The notes beneath the pieces were generated by a model that worked only from the letters and a program-made list of their open reading frames with translations, was not told the origin of the DNA and made no database searches. A DNA stretch of 64,000 nt from Fluviicola sp. (GTDB taxonomy: Bacteria > Bacteroidota > Bacteroidia > Flavobacteriales_D > Crocinitomicaceae): positions 62,001 through 126,000 of the forward strand of contig JARWZO010000012.1 of assembly GCA_029866325.1 (NCBI GenBank), written 5' to 3'. The translations under genes were made by a program, and so were the position numbers. This document shows positions 41,662-50,777 of this stretch, one piece after another; positions within the stretch are counted from its first letter, which is position 1, and the number at the start of each line of letters is the position of its first letter.

Positions 41662-41910
41662 CTAAAATTTCTTATCCGAACTTCCTCGATCGACATTGTT
41701 GACATAACCCTGGTGAGAAGACCAATCACCTCCAGTATCTTCTACATCTGCCCATTTCTGCTCCATCGTCTTATCGTTCGTTAATTCAGAGTCTTTATTC
41801 ACTCTGTCTGATTCTCCACGAGATACGACTACATCTTCTTCCAATTGAAATTCCTCAATTATCTCACGTAACATTCCTGACACAATTTTCCTCAATGTAG
41901 ATTCATTCAT
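41662..41910 (-). CDS. Small helical protein with hydrophilic tail
   Basis: An 82-residue protein from ATG 41910 (MNESTLRKIVSGMLREIIEE..). The N-terminal helix resembles those of the 28798 and 40641 proteins; the rest is a polar, likely unstructured tail. An upstream in-frame start at 41967 is possible but would add a Cys-rich hydrophobic stretch. Function unknown. Confidence 0.45.
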   Translation of the reverse strand: MNESTLRKIVSGMLREIIEEFQLEEDVVVSRGESDRVNKDSELTNDKTMEQKWADVEDTGGDWSSHQGYVNNVDRGSSDKKF

Positions 41911-42012
41911 AATTTCATGCTTTATGAAAGTAAATAGGCAGAAAAAACATTTTCGAACCATGGTCATTTCGAATCAAATTATTCGTAGTATTAATCCTAA
42001 ATCATTTTAAGT

Positions 42013-42420
42013 ATGTATAACGCACAGTTCACTCAAGTTTTAGAAGCAGAAGATTTATATGGTGGAGAACCAAATTATGCTGACCTAAGATTCTTATATA
42101 AAAGGATCATTGACTCTATTAAGCACATTAGTGTTCTAGAAGGCAATACTGAATATATAGTCCAGTTAACCAATGTAGATGAGGATTTTGTAAGGTCTCA
42201 GGTGGAAGGTTATCTGGAAATCAATGACGATGAAATTGGAGAATACTCAAAAGAAGAAATCATTAATACTGTTTCTAGTAATACTGCAAGAATCAACCAA
42301 AGTATCACAAAAGATATAAAACTGATTGTCGATATTTATACAAGCATGGGTAAGGAACCTGTTTTTGCGATGGCTCAAGTTTCTATCGCAGAATTAAGAA
42401 AAAGGAATTTGGTAGAATAA
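42013..42420 (+). CDS. Hypothetical helical protein
   Basis: The 135-residue acidic soluble protein (MYNAQFTQVLEAEDLYGGEP..) has no recognised domain. It is 140 bp before the zinc-ribbon gene, with no overlap. Confidence 0.5.
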   Translation: MYNAQFTQVLEAEDLYGGEPNYADLRFLYKRIIDSIKHISVLEGNTEYIVQLTNVDEDFVRSQVEGYLEINDDEIGEYSKEEIINTVSSNTARINQSITKDIKLIVDIYTSMGKEPVFAMAQVSIAELRKRNLVE

Positions 42421-42560
42421 AGAGTCGTTGGGTTTTCTGTTCTTTGGAATTATGAAATAAGTATAGGATATGGAACTCATGCAGGATTGTTTTGTTACCA
42501 TTTATTATTATTGTAATACTTATTCGCATGGAAGTAGCAGATAAGATAGCAACACGTTGA

Positions 42561-42866
42561 ATGATTAGGATCAAATGTAAAAAATGTGGTACGGACTATT
42601 CTTTCGAGGATTCGGAAATCGAATTTGAATGCGTTGGTTCAGATGAGCGGTCAATGGGCACCGAAAATGCGTACTCAGCTGAGATTGAGTACGACTGTGA
42701 GAAATGTGGTAACTCTATGAGAGCTCAGTTCGATCTATGGGAGTATCCTATTGGAGCTTACAATTACTCAGAATATCTTTCATTTGGATGTACTGTATTG
42801 GAAGAGCCAAATTACTGGAAGTATCTTCAAGAAGAACCAGAACCAGACGAAGATGAACAGCAATAA
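42561..42866 (+). CDS. Small zinc-ribbon protein, partner of the AbiC gene
   Basis: A 101-residue protein with two CxxC knuckles, CKKCGTDY at about 6-13 and CEKCGNSM at about 50-57, and an acidic C-terminus. It should bind one zinc ion. Its last 14 bp overlap the start of the AbiC-like gene, so the two are translationally coupled; the protein could be the sensor or inhibitor of that effector (inference). Confidence 0.65.
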   Translation: MIRIKCKKCGTDYSFEDSEIEFECVGSDERSMGTENAYSAEIEYDCEKCGNSMRAQFDLWEYPIGAYNYSEYLSFGCTVLEEPNYWKYLQEEPEPDEDEQQ

Positions 42867-43632
42867 TAACTGGTGGCTCTATTTGATTATTCTAATTTCT
42901 TCGGTTGGGATGATAATTGTTGCTATAATCTATCCACTCTATGTAGGCAGTCATATCTCTAAAAACGCTGTTGACTGGAGTAATTATGGTCAATACTTAG
43001 GAGGCACCATTACACCATTGGCTGGAATTGCAGCTGTAGCAGGAGTAATTCTAACTATTAATCATCAGAACCAACAATTTCGAGCGGTTTTTGAAAAATC
43101 CCAAACAACTGAGGATGAAAACAAAATTCTAAAGCTATTGGAATTTCACCAAAATATTGTAAGCAATTTATCGATTCAGGACCCATCAAATTCTTTAAGA
43201 AAATGGGAGGGAAAAGAAGTCTTTACCTTCCTATATGAAAGGAATTTTAAAGGTAACGTAAGAGGAAACAGAATGAGAAGCGCTCTTCTAAGTAATCCAC
43301 TAACTGAAACCGAAATTTTATCTACCTCGTTTCAAGAAACTTATGATCAGTTTGGAAATGATTTTGGGTTTTACTTCAGAAATCTCTTCTACATTTTCAA
43401 ATCTATAAGTGCCTGCACGAGTAAAATAGATAAAAAACATTATTCAAATCTTGTGCGAGCAACATTCTCGACTCCAGAAATTCAATTACTTGCATACAAT
43501 TGTCTCTACCCGAAAGGCAGTGGGTTTAAACATTTTGTAGAGCAGTTTGGTCTTCTTAATGCAATTGACCCCAATTTAGAGTTGATTGATCCGTCGCATC
43601 AAAATTTCTTCAGTGTGAACGCATTTACTTAA
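42853..43632 (+). CDS. AbiC-like (putative phage abortive infection) membrane protein
   Basis: A 260-residue protein with two membrane helices (about 7-30 and 46-66) around VDWSNYGQYLGGTITPLAG and an AbiC domain with LLEFHQNIVSNL and DFGFYFRNLFYIFKSISA, then VRATFSTPEIQLLAYNC. The start at 42853 is the first ATG; earlier alternative starts (such as TTG 42751) lie in the zinc-ribbon gene. It is shorter than the AbiC protein at 32506, lacking its charged coil. Role in phage resistance is inferred from family and context. Confidence 0.75.
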   Translation: MNSNNNWWLYLIILISSVGMIIVAIIYPLYVGSHISKNAVDWSNYGQYLGGTITPLAGIAAVAGVILTINHQNQQFRAVFEKSQTTEDENKILKLLEFHQNIVSNLSIQDPSNSLRKWEGKEVFTFLYERNFKGNVRGNRMRSALLSNPLTETEILSTSFQETYDQFGNDFGFYFRNLFYIFKSISACTSKIDKKHYSNLVRATFSTPEIQLLAYNCLYPKGSGFKHFVEQFGLLNAIDPNLELIDPSHQNFFSVNAFT

Positions 43633-43714
43633 ACAAAGGTCTTTCAAGATTCTTTGATTTCACGAAATTTTGCTTCGGTGAGTCTGCTAGGTAATTCCCC
43701 TTTTTCAAACAGAG

Positions 43715-43746
43715 AAACGGCTCCCAAAATCTGAGAGCCGTTTTTT
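43715..43746 (+). terminator. Rho-independent terminator
   Basis: AAACGGCTC (43715-43723) pairs with GAGCCGTTT (43735-43743), followed by a run of T. It ends the zinc-ribbon/AbiC transcript and lies 14 bp before the right boundary repeat. Confidence 0.8.
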
Positions 43747-43759
43747 AGTATTTTTAGAG

Positions 43760-43810
43760 TTGGGTGCGCATTGTGATTAATTCCCGATGCGTCACGCGCC
43801 TACTAAAACC
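43760..43810. repeat. Right copy of the 51-bp inverted repeat bounding the island
   Basis: The reverse complement of this stretch matches 27659-27709 at 48 of 51 positions. It falls between the AbiC terminator and the TypA terminator, exactly where AT-rich island DNA gives way to core genes. Confidence 0.85.
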
Positions 43811-43830
43811 TATCTAACCAAAACAAAAAA

Positions 43831-43856
43831 GGGTCGTCAACCGAAGCTGACGACCC
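43831..43856 (-). terminator. Terminator of typA
   Basis: GGGTCGTCA (43831-43839) pairs with TGACGACCC (43848-43856). Read on the minus strand, the stem is followed by TTTTTTG. It is 24 bp after the typA stop. Confidence 0.8.
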
Positions 43857-43879
43857 AAGATCAATTCAGAGAATTGAAA

Positions 43880-45679
43880 TTATTTATTTCCTGATCGTTT
43901 ACGATCTGTTTCTTTCAACAAGATTTTACGGATACGCAAGCTCTCTGGCGTTACTTCTACATATTCGTCACGTTGGATGTACTCCAAACATTCTTCCAAA
44001 CTGAAGATTTTAGGTGGAGCCAAACGCACTTTTTCATCCGCTCCGGAAGAACGCATATTCGACATTTTTTTGGTTTTCGTTACGTTCACACACAAATCTC
44101 CTGCACGTGAGTTTTCACCGATTACCTGTCCTTCGTAAATGCTTTCGTTTGGATTGATGAAGAATTTACCACGCTCTTGCAAGTTATTCAACGAGAACGG
44201 AATGGAAGTCCCTTGCTCCAATGAAATCATTGATCCGTTTTGACGCCCGGCAATTTCACCTTTATAAGGCTGGTACTCCAAGTAACGGTGAGTCATAATG
44301 GCTTCACCCGCAGTTTGCGTGAGCAAATAGTTACGTAAACCAATAATTCCACGAGAAGGAATCTGGAATTGAATGATCATACGAGCGCCTTTCGGTTCCA
44401 TATTGGTCATTTCACCTTTACGTTTTGTCACCGCTTCTACAGCCGTTCCTGAAAATTCTTCCGGAAGGTCAATTGTCAACTCTTCAACCGGCTCGCATTT
44501 CACTCCGTCGATTTCTTTCAAAATCACCTGAGGCTGACCCACTTGCAATTCATATCCTTCGCGACGCATGGTTTCGATCAATACCGACAAGTGCAATACA
44601 CCACGACCGGCAACGATCCATTTGTCTGCTTTATCCGTATCACTTACGCGCATGGCTAGGTTTTTCTCCAATTCCTTGGTTAAACGTTCCTGAATATGAC
44701 GGGAAGTTACTTTTTTACCTTCTTTTCCGAAAAACGGTGAATCGTTGATCGAAAACAACATATTCATCGTAGGCTCGTCAATCGTAATCGTTTTCAACGC
44801 ATCCGGAGCTTCCGCATCACAGATACAGTCACCGATTTCAAATCCTTCAATTCCGGTTACGGCACAAATATCACCAGCTACAACCGATTCTACTTTACGA
44901 CGTTCCGTTCCATCAAATACAAACAATTCTTTTACGCGGTGTTTTTCGTGCGTACCATCGCGTTTTGCCAAAATAATCGGTTGATTTTCTTTCAAATCAC
45001 CACGGTGCAAACGACCGATAGCGATACGACCAACGTAAGTAGAGAAATCCAACGAAGTAATCAACATTTGAGTATTTCCCGGTTCAATTTCGCGTGGCGG
45101 GAAATAGTCCAAAATTTGATCCAACAAATCGGTAATGTCTGTTTTCGGTTGTTTCCAATCCGTTGACATCCATCCGTTTTTAGCTGAACCATAAATGGTA
45201 GGGAACTCCAATTGTTCTTCGTTGGCATCCAACTCAAACATCAAATCGAATACTTTTTCGTGAACTTCGTCAGGTGTACAATTGTCTTTATCTACCTTGT
45301 TGATTACCAACAACGGTTTCAAGCCCATTGAAAGTGCTTTACCCAATACAAAACGCGTTTGCGGCATCGGACCTTCAAAAGCATCTACCAATAGACAAAC
45401 ACCGTCGGCCATGTTCAATACACGCTCTACCTCACCACCAAAGTCGGCGTGACCCGGAGTGTCGATGATGTTGATTTTGGTTCCTTTGTAAGAAACGGAT
45501 ACGTTTTTAGATACGATAGTGATTCCACGTTCACGCTCCAAATCGTTGCTATCCATGATCAAGTCACCTGTTGGGCGATCACGTTCATTGACAACGTTTC
45601 CGGCTTCAATCATTTTGTCGACCAATGTAGTTTTTCCGTGATCGACGTGGGCAATAATGGCAATGTTTCTGATTTCCAT
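43880..45679 (-). CDS. typA: Ribosome-associated GTPase TypA/BipA
   Basis: The 599-residue protein has a complete translational GTPase domain ([36 protein letters not shown]) followed by the domain II barrel, and the C-terminal BipA part with [20 protein letters not shown] and VKTKKMSN-like [12 protein letters not shown] region, which sets it apart from LepA and EF-G. Length is normal. TypA aids 50S assembly and growth under stress. It stands alone between hairpins, with an A/T repeat upstream and a terminator downstream. Confidence 0.95.
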   Translation of the reverse strand: MEIRNIAIIAHVDHGKTTLVDKMIEAGNVVNERDRPTGDLIMDSNDLERERGITIVSKNVSVSYKGTKINIIDTPGHADFGGEVERVLNMADGVCLLVDAFEGPMPQTRFVLGKALSMGLKPLLVINKVDKDNCTPDEVHEKVFDLMFELDANEEQLEFPTIYGSAKNGWMSTDWKQPKTDITDLLDQILDYFPPREIEPGNTQMLITSLDFSTYVGRIAIGRLHRGDLKENQPIILAKRDGTHEKHRVKELFVFDGTERRKVESVVAGDICAVTGIEGFEIGDCICDAEAPDALKTITIDEPTMNMLFSINDSPFFGKEGKKVTSRHIQERLTKELEKNLAMRVSDTDKADKWIVAGRGVLHLSVLIETMRREGYELQVGQPQVILKEIDGVKCEPVEELTIDLPEEFSGTAVEAVTKRKGEMTNMEPKGARMIIQFQIPSRGIIGLRNYLLTQTAGEAIMTHRYLEYQPYKGEIAGRQNGSMISLEQGTSIPFSLNNLQERGKFFINPNESIYEGQVIGENSRAGDLCVNVTKTKKMSNMRSSGADEKVRLAPPKIFSLEECLEYIQRDEYVEVTPESLRIRKILLKETDRKRSGNK

Positions 45680-45686
45680 AAAATGA

Positions 45687-45839
45687 ATTCAATTGAAAAT
45701 GAAAAATTGAAAATTGAAAAGTACATTCAGTTTCCAGCTTTTCATTTTAGTTCTTCTTTCGATTATTAGTTATAAAAGAAAATGTAAAATCAACATTAGG
45801 TTGCCCCTTTCTCAATTTTACATTTTCAATTTTAAATTA
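45687..45839. repeat. Intergenic A/T-rich inverted repeat, copy 3
   Basis: GAAAATGAAAAATTGAAAAT and TTGAAAAG (45687-45722) pair with CCTTTCTCAATTTTACATTT and TCAATTTTAAATT (45806-45839). The loop of about 85 bp is unique. Between the DEAD-helicase stop and the typA start. Confidence 0.65.
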
Positions 45840-45843
45840 TGTG

Positions 45844-47814
45844 TTAATAGCTTTTCGAACCGAATTTCTTTCCGAAAGAACGACGCTCGCCACCACCGGC
45901 ACTGCTGCCCGATCTGCGATCACCGCTTCCTGAACTTGAACGCGGAGATGATCCACCTTCTTTTCCGTAGCTACTGTCTCTTCGTCCGCTGAAACCGCCT
46001 TCTTTGCGGAAGCCACCGCCTCCACCTTCTTTGCGGAATCCGCCGCGATCACCACCGCCTGAGCGGAAACCACCACTACGTGGAGCTCCACTAGAACGCT
46101 CGCGTTCAACATCCGGTTTGTTTTGCGTCACTTCAACCATCAAACGATGACCTTCGTAATCCGTACCATTTACCTTTTGCAAGATGGCGTCGGTATCCGA
46201 TTTATCTGCTTCGAAAAACGAGAAATTCGGCATGACATCAATACGACCGATAGCTGCAGATTTCATACCTGTAGCATCACAAATCACACGAAGCAAACCA
46301 CCTGGGTTCAACCCGTCGCGTTTTCCTAGCGTAACGAAGAAACGTGTTTTGTTTGAGTCATTACGATCAGGACGTGGCCCGCGTTCAGGACGATCACCTC
46401 TATCAGGGCGTTCGCTTCTGGTACGTTCTCCACGCTCACCTCTTTCAGGACGATCACCGCGCTCTGAACGATCACGATCACCTCTTCCGGCAGAAACATT
46501 CAAATCACCTGCACGGTCGTAGTATTCGATGAAACGATTAAACTCGGCAGAAATGAATTTTTTGATCACTTCTTCTTTGCTCAAGTCCTCAAAATCAGCC
46601 ATGATAGCCGGTAAGAAAGGAGCAATATCGTTTTCTTTAACTTCAATTTCTTTTACTTTCGAAATCAGTTTATTCAATTGAATACCGCAAATTTCGGAAG
46701 CTTCAGGAATCAAGGCTGCTGCGAATGTCACACGAATCTGACGTTCGATTGCTTTGATTTTGTAAGATTCACGTGTGTTGATCAACACCAATGATTTACC
46801 TGTTTTACCGGCACGAGCCGTACGACCACTTCGGTGCGTATAGTTCTCGATATCATCCGGCAAGTTGTAATTGATAACGTGCGTGATGTTATCAACGTCG
46901 ATACCACGAGCAGCTACATCTGTAGCAACCAATAGTTGAATTGAACGCTCACGGAAACGATCCATTACACGATCACGCATTGCTTGTGATAAATCACCGT
47001 GCAATGGTTCGGCGCTATAACCGTCTTTTGCCAATTTCTCGGCAACAGTAGCTGTTTCATTACGTGTACGACAGAAAACAAGACCGAAAATCTCCGGACT
47101 GGCATCAATCAAACGTTTTAATGCATCATAACGATCACGCTCTTTTACCGAATAGTAAATGTGCTCGATGTTTTCGTTACTCTGGTTTTTATGTCCCATT
47201 GAAACTTCCAACGGATCGGTCATGTAATTCTTCGCAATGGCCGCCACTTCTTTGGGCATAGTTGCAGAGAATAACCAAACGTTTTTGGTTTCAGGAGTTG
47301 CTGACAAGATAAAATCGATATCTTCTTTGAAACCCATGTTGAGCATTTCGTCGGCCTCATCGAGAACAACTGTTTCAACATTTTGCAAGAAAATAGCTTT
47401 GCGATTGATCAGGTCGACCAAACGACCAGGAGTTGCAACCACAATAGTAGCTCCACGCTTGATATCCGACATTTGACGACGAATATCGGTACCACCGTAA
47501 ACGGCAACTACAGAAATCTGTTTGTCAAACTGAGCGAATGCTTCTAAGTCTTTGGAGATTTGCAAACACAATTCCCGAGTTGGGCAGATAATTAATCCTT
47601 GTGTTTCTTTAGGTCGGTCGGTGACTTTGTGTATTAGCGGCAAGCCAAATGCTGCTGTTTTCCCTGTCCCTGTTTGTGCGAGTCCGACGAAATCGCTTTC
47701 CGTTTGGAGTAAGTGCGGTATGGCACTTTGTTGGATCGGAGTTGGTTCTGCAAAACCCAGTGCTTCTATCGACTGCAGAACCTCAACTCGTAACCCGAGT
47801 TCTTTAAAGGTCAT
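45844..47814 (-). CDS. DEAD-box RNA helicase with DbpA-like and RGG-rich C-terminus
   Basis: From ATG 47814 the protein has 656 residues. Helicase core: Q motif PTPIQQSAIP, AQTGTGKT, VLDEADEMLNMGF, SATMP, and HRSGRTARAGKTG. A hydrophilic RGD/ERGER-rich linker (about 440-480) separates it from a DbpA-type RNA-binding domain (about 485-560, RFFVTLGKRDGLNPGGLLR), and the tail is Gly/Arg/Ser-rich (GGFRSGGGDRGG and similar). It is likely a DeaD/CsdA-type helicase for ribosome assembly or mRNA remodelling. The start is chosen because MTFKELGL is the usual N-terminus. Confidence 0.9.
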   Translation of the reverse strand: MTFKELGLRVEVLQSIEALGFAEPTPIQQSAIPHLLQTESDFVGLAQTGTGKTAAFGLPLIHKVTDRPKETQGLIICPTRELCLQISKDLEAFAQFDKQISVVAVYGGTDIRRQMSDIKRGATIVVATPGRLVDLINRKAIFLQNVETVVLDEADEMLNMGFKEDIDFILSATPETKNVWLFSATMPKEVAAIAKNYMTDPLEVSMGHKNQSNENIEHIYYSVKERDRYDALKRLIDASPEIFGLVFCRTRNETATVAEKLAKDGYSAEPLHGDLSQAMRDRVMDRFRERSIQLLVATDVAARGIDVDNITHVINYNLPDDIENYTHRSGRTARAGKTGKSLVLINTRESYKIKAIERQIRVTFAAALIPEASEICGIQLNKLISKVKEIEVKENDIAPFLPAIMADFEDLSKEEVIKKFISAEFNRFIEYYDRAGDLNVSAGRGDRDRSERGDRPERGERGERTRSERPDRGDRPERGPRPDRNDSNKTRFFVTLGKRDGLNPGGLLRVICDATGMKSAAIGRIDVMPNFSFFEADKSDTDAILQKVNGTDYEGHRLMVEVTQNKPDVERERSSGAPRSGGFRSGGGDRGGFRKEGGGGGFRKEGGFSGRRDSSYGKEGGSSPRSSSGSGDRRSGSSAGGGERRSFGKKFGSKSY

Positions 47815-47835
47815 ATATAAATCTAAAATTCGGTG

Positions 47836-47843
47836 CAAAGATA
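47836..47843 (-). promoter_or_regulatory. -7 box TATCTTTG of the helicase gene
   Basis: Read on the minus strand, TATCTTTG fits TAnnTTTG exactly and lies 21 bp ahead of the start at 47814. No clear -33 TTG was found at 17-20 bp. Confidence 0.5.
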
Positions 47844-47977
47844 CGCTCTTTTTTCGGATGATTGTTAATAAACTTTTAAATAATTGAAAACAAGTTAATT
47901 ATGAATGACAAATTATAGGATTCTGAAGACGAATCCAACGAATCAGCAGATGAAAAGCGAGGGTTATAAACAATTTT

Positions 47978-48113
47978 CGAATTGAAAATTGAAAATGTAA
48001 AATTTAAAAGAAGGCTTCAATTTAAGTGCCAGCGTGATTTCATATAAGCTAAGTGGAGTCTTAACCAATTTAGTCGCTCCCCTTTTAAATTTTCAATTTT
48101 ACATTTTCAATTT
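47978..48113. repeat. Intergenic A/T-rich inverted repeat, copy 4
   Basis: GAATTGAAAATTGAAAATGT and following AAAATTTAAAAGAAGG (47979-48014) pair with CCCCTTTTAAATTTTCAATT and TTACATTTTCAATTT (48079-48113). The right arm ends at the stop codon of the TPR gene. Confidence 0.7.
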
Positions 48114-49215
48114 ATTTAAGCATTCTCTTCCTTAGGAATAATATTATCGGAATCAGTGCCACCATTGCGATCAGGATAATCAAGCCCAAATTGGAATCTT
48201 TTTTTTCGTCTTCCGTTTCGGATGGATCGGGTTCTTGGGCAATTACAGTTGTGGTTGTTTTAACGTCTTTCACGTAACCCAATAATTCGTCCGGATCGGT
48301 TGGGAGTTTTTTCCAAGAAATCGAATGGTCATCGAACCACACTATAATTTCTCGGTAGTCCACTTTTCCTACCATAGAAATCTCAGATCCTTCCCCGCCA
48401 TATTCTTTTGTCAACTGCTTGGCTGAAGTAAGTGTCGCCTCTTTGAGTTGATTGTGTAGCAAGCGTGTGGTCTTGATTTTTTGGGTTAATTCACCGTCAT
48501 TCGATTTATAATAATTCAAAGCAATTTCATAAAAAGCCACACCGTATTCAAACGACTTCGATTCGGAATAACAATCGCCTAAGTCGCACAATAGTTGGGC
48601 CATTATCGGATCGGGACCTTTATAAAACGGAAAACGCTCTTTTACTTGAAGGAATAATTGACCGGCAACTTTTTCCGCTTTTTTCTGCTCCATGGTTAAT
48701 GAAAGAACCGAATGATTTTTCAGGTAATCCGGGTCTTTTTCAAGAGCTATTTTTGCTTCGAGAATTTTGATAGAAATCCATTGACTTTCTTGGTGCGTAA
48801 AACGATCTAACTCCAATGCTTTTTTAGCGTGAATCAATGCATTTTTGTTGTCGCCATTCAACTCATAAGCCATTCCCAAATAGGCATGAAACACGTGTTC
48901 TTTCGGGAATTTGGCAGACAGTCGTTTGAAAATCTCGAGTCCTTCTTTGAGTTTTCCTGCACGAATCAATCTAAGCGTATAATCTGTCAGCGTTTGAAGA
49001 GTTGGTTTTGCAGTTAATCTACCGAAATAATATTTCAATTCATGTTCAACCGTCCGCAAATCCATATTGGTCTCGAATACAATTAAATCCGGATTGATTT
49101 TATGGGCTTCACCATCTTTATCCAAGGCGTAATAGTTGGAATTATCTGACGCAGAAAGCTGCATGGGAACGCCTAAAAACAGGACGATAAAAAGGAGGTA
49201 GTATACTTGTTTCAT
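48112..49215 (-). CDS. Exported TPR protein anchored by a C-terminal helix
   Basis: A 367-residue protein with a signal peptide (MKQVYYLLFIVLFLGVPMQLSAS), three or more TPR-like repeats (about 75-240; HVFHAYLGMAYELNGDNKNA), a polar spacer and a membrane helix at the C-terminus (about 342-362) followed by RKRMLK. It should project into the periplasm or outer surface with the helix in the inner membrane. Family unknown. Confidence 0.75.
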   Translation of the reverse strand: MKQVYYLLFIVLFLGVPMQLSASDNSNYYALDKDGEAHKINPDLIVFETNMDLRTVEHELKYYFGRLTAKPTLQTLTDYTLRLIRAGKLKEGLEIFKRLSAKFPKEHVFHAYLGMAYELNGDNKNALIHAKKALELDRFTHQESQWISIKILEAKIALEKDPDYLKNHSVLSLTMEQKKAEKVAGQLFLQVKERFPFYKGPDPIMAQLLCDLGDCYSESKSFEYGVAFYEIALNYYKSNDGELTQKIKTTRLLHNQLKEATLTSAKQLTKEYGGEGSEISMVGKVDYREIIVWFDDHSISWKKLPTDPDELLGYVKDVKTTTTVIAQEPDPSETEDEKKDSNLGLIILIAMVALIPIILFLRKRMLK

Positions 49216-49332
49216 GGTTTAAATATACTAATTGGAATTATGAATTGGGGAATTATCAATTATCAAGTTGGTTTATTGTAGTTTGGTATGGATTGCTAAT
49301 TTTGAGAAGCGACGATCAGATTCCAAAAACCA

Positions 49333-50772
49333 ATGACGATGAAATTCCATTATACAATCCCCTATCTACTTTTACTTTTATTGATTTTTATGGCATGTGA
49401 TCATTCTGTAGTGAAGGAACCACGGGAATACATTAAGATGAAAAGCGTGAAAGATGTCATGACGAATCTGAAGCCGCTTAACTCAACTTATGAGATTACA
49501 AATTCAGAAGAGTCAGTCATTCATTGCGAAGAAGGCACAGTCCTTTATATTCCGGCAAATACATTTGTTTTTGAAAATGGAAAAGTCGTTTCAGGAAACA
49601 TTAAGCTAAGTGTCAAAGAATGTTACTCTACTGCTTCTATTATCGGACAGGGATTGACAACCGAATCTTTGGGGAAACCCTTGGAAACGGCTGGAATGGT
49701 TTATCTAGAGGCTAAAGCTGATGGTAAGAAAGTTGTCATCAAAGAAGGAAAATCAATTGCGATGGGATTTCCGAAATCGGATAAAAATGCCGAAATGGAT
49801 TTGTTTTACAGCCTGAAAGTCGGAAATGCTCCACCAACATGGATTCTTGACTACAAGATGTTTGAATTTGAAGGCGGCGGACAGATGGAAGGTGAAGGTC
49901 TTGCCAAAACAGAACAAGAATACCCGATTGAAGTGACGGAAGACATGTATGACTATTTTTTGGATTGTCGGGGAGGCAATGGTGCTGTTCTGGAAGCCAA
50001 ATTTAAAGGTAGCGACCGAATTATTTGGGATTTTTTAGGTGATCAGGAAAACTCTAAAACAAGTTTTGCCAAAAAGTTTTTTGATAACGAATGGTACTTT
50101 TCGGTACTCTTTAACATTGATCAGAACGGGAAAATGGTTGATTTCAAACCTGCTCCACCTCAATTTGACAATTCCGGCGATCTCAGACAAAAAATAACTC
50201 CCGAAGCATTTAATCTTTATGTCAACTATCTTAAATCATTTCCGGATTTAGAGCCTTCAAGTTTTGGAGGTGGAATAGAACAAAATTGGGAATATTCACT
50301 CGCAGTTGGCGGAGCTAAGGAAATTGACTGGCTGAAATTCAAGAAAAAATTCAGAGATCGATTCAATGAAACTAAAAAAGACGCATCGAAAAAAATAAGT
50401 CAACTGGATCTGAATTATTATGTCTTTAATGTCACAAAACTAGGATGGATCAACTGTGACCGTTTTCAGAACTTACCCGAAGATCAAAAAACAGATTTTA
50501 TCGTTAAAACTTCTGGGAACACCAATTTAACTATCCGATTGATCTTTGAAGATGACCGAACCATATTAAATGGCATAACCAAAGGTGATGAAACTGTTTT
50601 TAGGGATATGCCACTTAACAAAAAAGTGAAGTTAATTGCAATTGGATGTAAATCAGGCAAACCTACTCTTGCATCATCGCGGACTACAATTTCAACTACA
50701 GCAGTCACTTTAAAACAGTTCAAAGAGTTAACAATCGAAGAATTGGAAAAAGAATTGAATCTTATAAACTGA
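49333..50772 (+). CDS. Large lipoprotein of unknown function
   Basis: The 479-residue protein has a lipoprotein signal (YLLLLLLIFMAC, lipobox FMAC). The mature part is beta-rich, with an N-terminal region like SEESVIHCEEGTVLYIPANT that recalls conserved Bacteroidota surface lipoproteins (ZU5-like strands are possible), and a helical C-terminus. No catalytic motif seen. The next gene begins 6 bp downstream. Confidence 0.7.
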   Translation: MTMKFHYTIPYLLLLLLIFMACDHSVVKEPREYIKMKSVKDVMTNLKPLNSTYEITNSEESVIHCEEGTVLYIPANTFVFENGKVVSGNIKLSVKECYSTASIIGQGLTTESLGKPLETAGMVYLEAKADGKKVVIKEGKSIAMGFPKSDKNAEMDLFYSLKVGNAPPTWILDYKMFEFEGGGQMEGEGLAKTEQEYPIEVTEDMYDYFLDCRGGNGAVLEAKFKGSDRIIWDFLGDQENSKTSFAKKFFDNEWYFSVLFNIDQNGKMVDFKPAPPQFDNSGDLRQKITPEAFNLYVNYLKSFPDLEPSSFGGGIEQNWEYSLAVGGAKEIDWLKFKKKFRDRFNETKKDASKKISQLDLNYYVFNVTKLGWINCDRFQNLPEDQKTDFIVKTSGNTNLTIRLIFEDDRTILNGITKGDETVFRDMPLNKKVKLIAIGCKSGKPTLASSRTTISTTAVTLKQFKELTIEELEKELNLIN

Positions 50773-50777
50773 AAGAA

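Noticed and set aside
27659-43810. Classical integrative element with att direct repeats
   Set aside because: The end repeats are inverted and no integrase or tyrosine recombinase is in the island.
45837-46522. Antisense genes in the helicase C-terminus
   Set aside because: Long open frames here are produced by the RGG/RGD-rich repetitive codons of the helicase gene.
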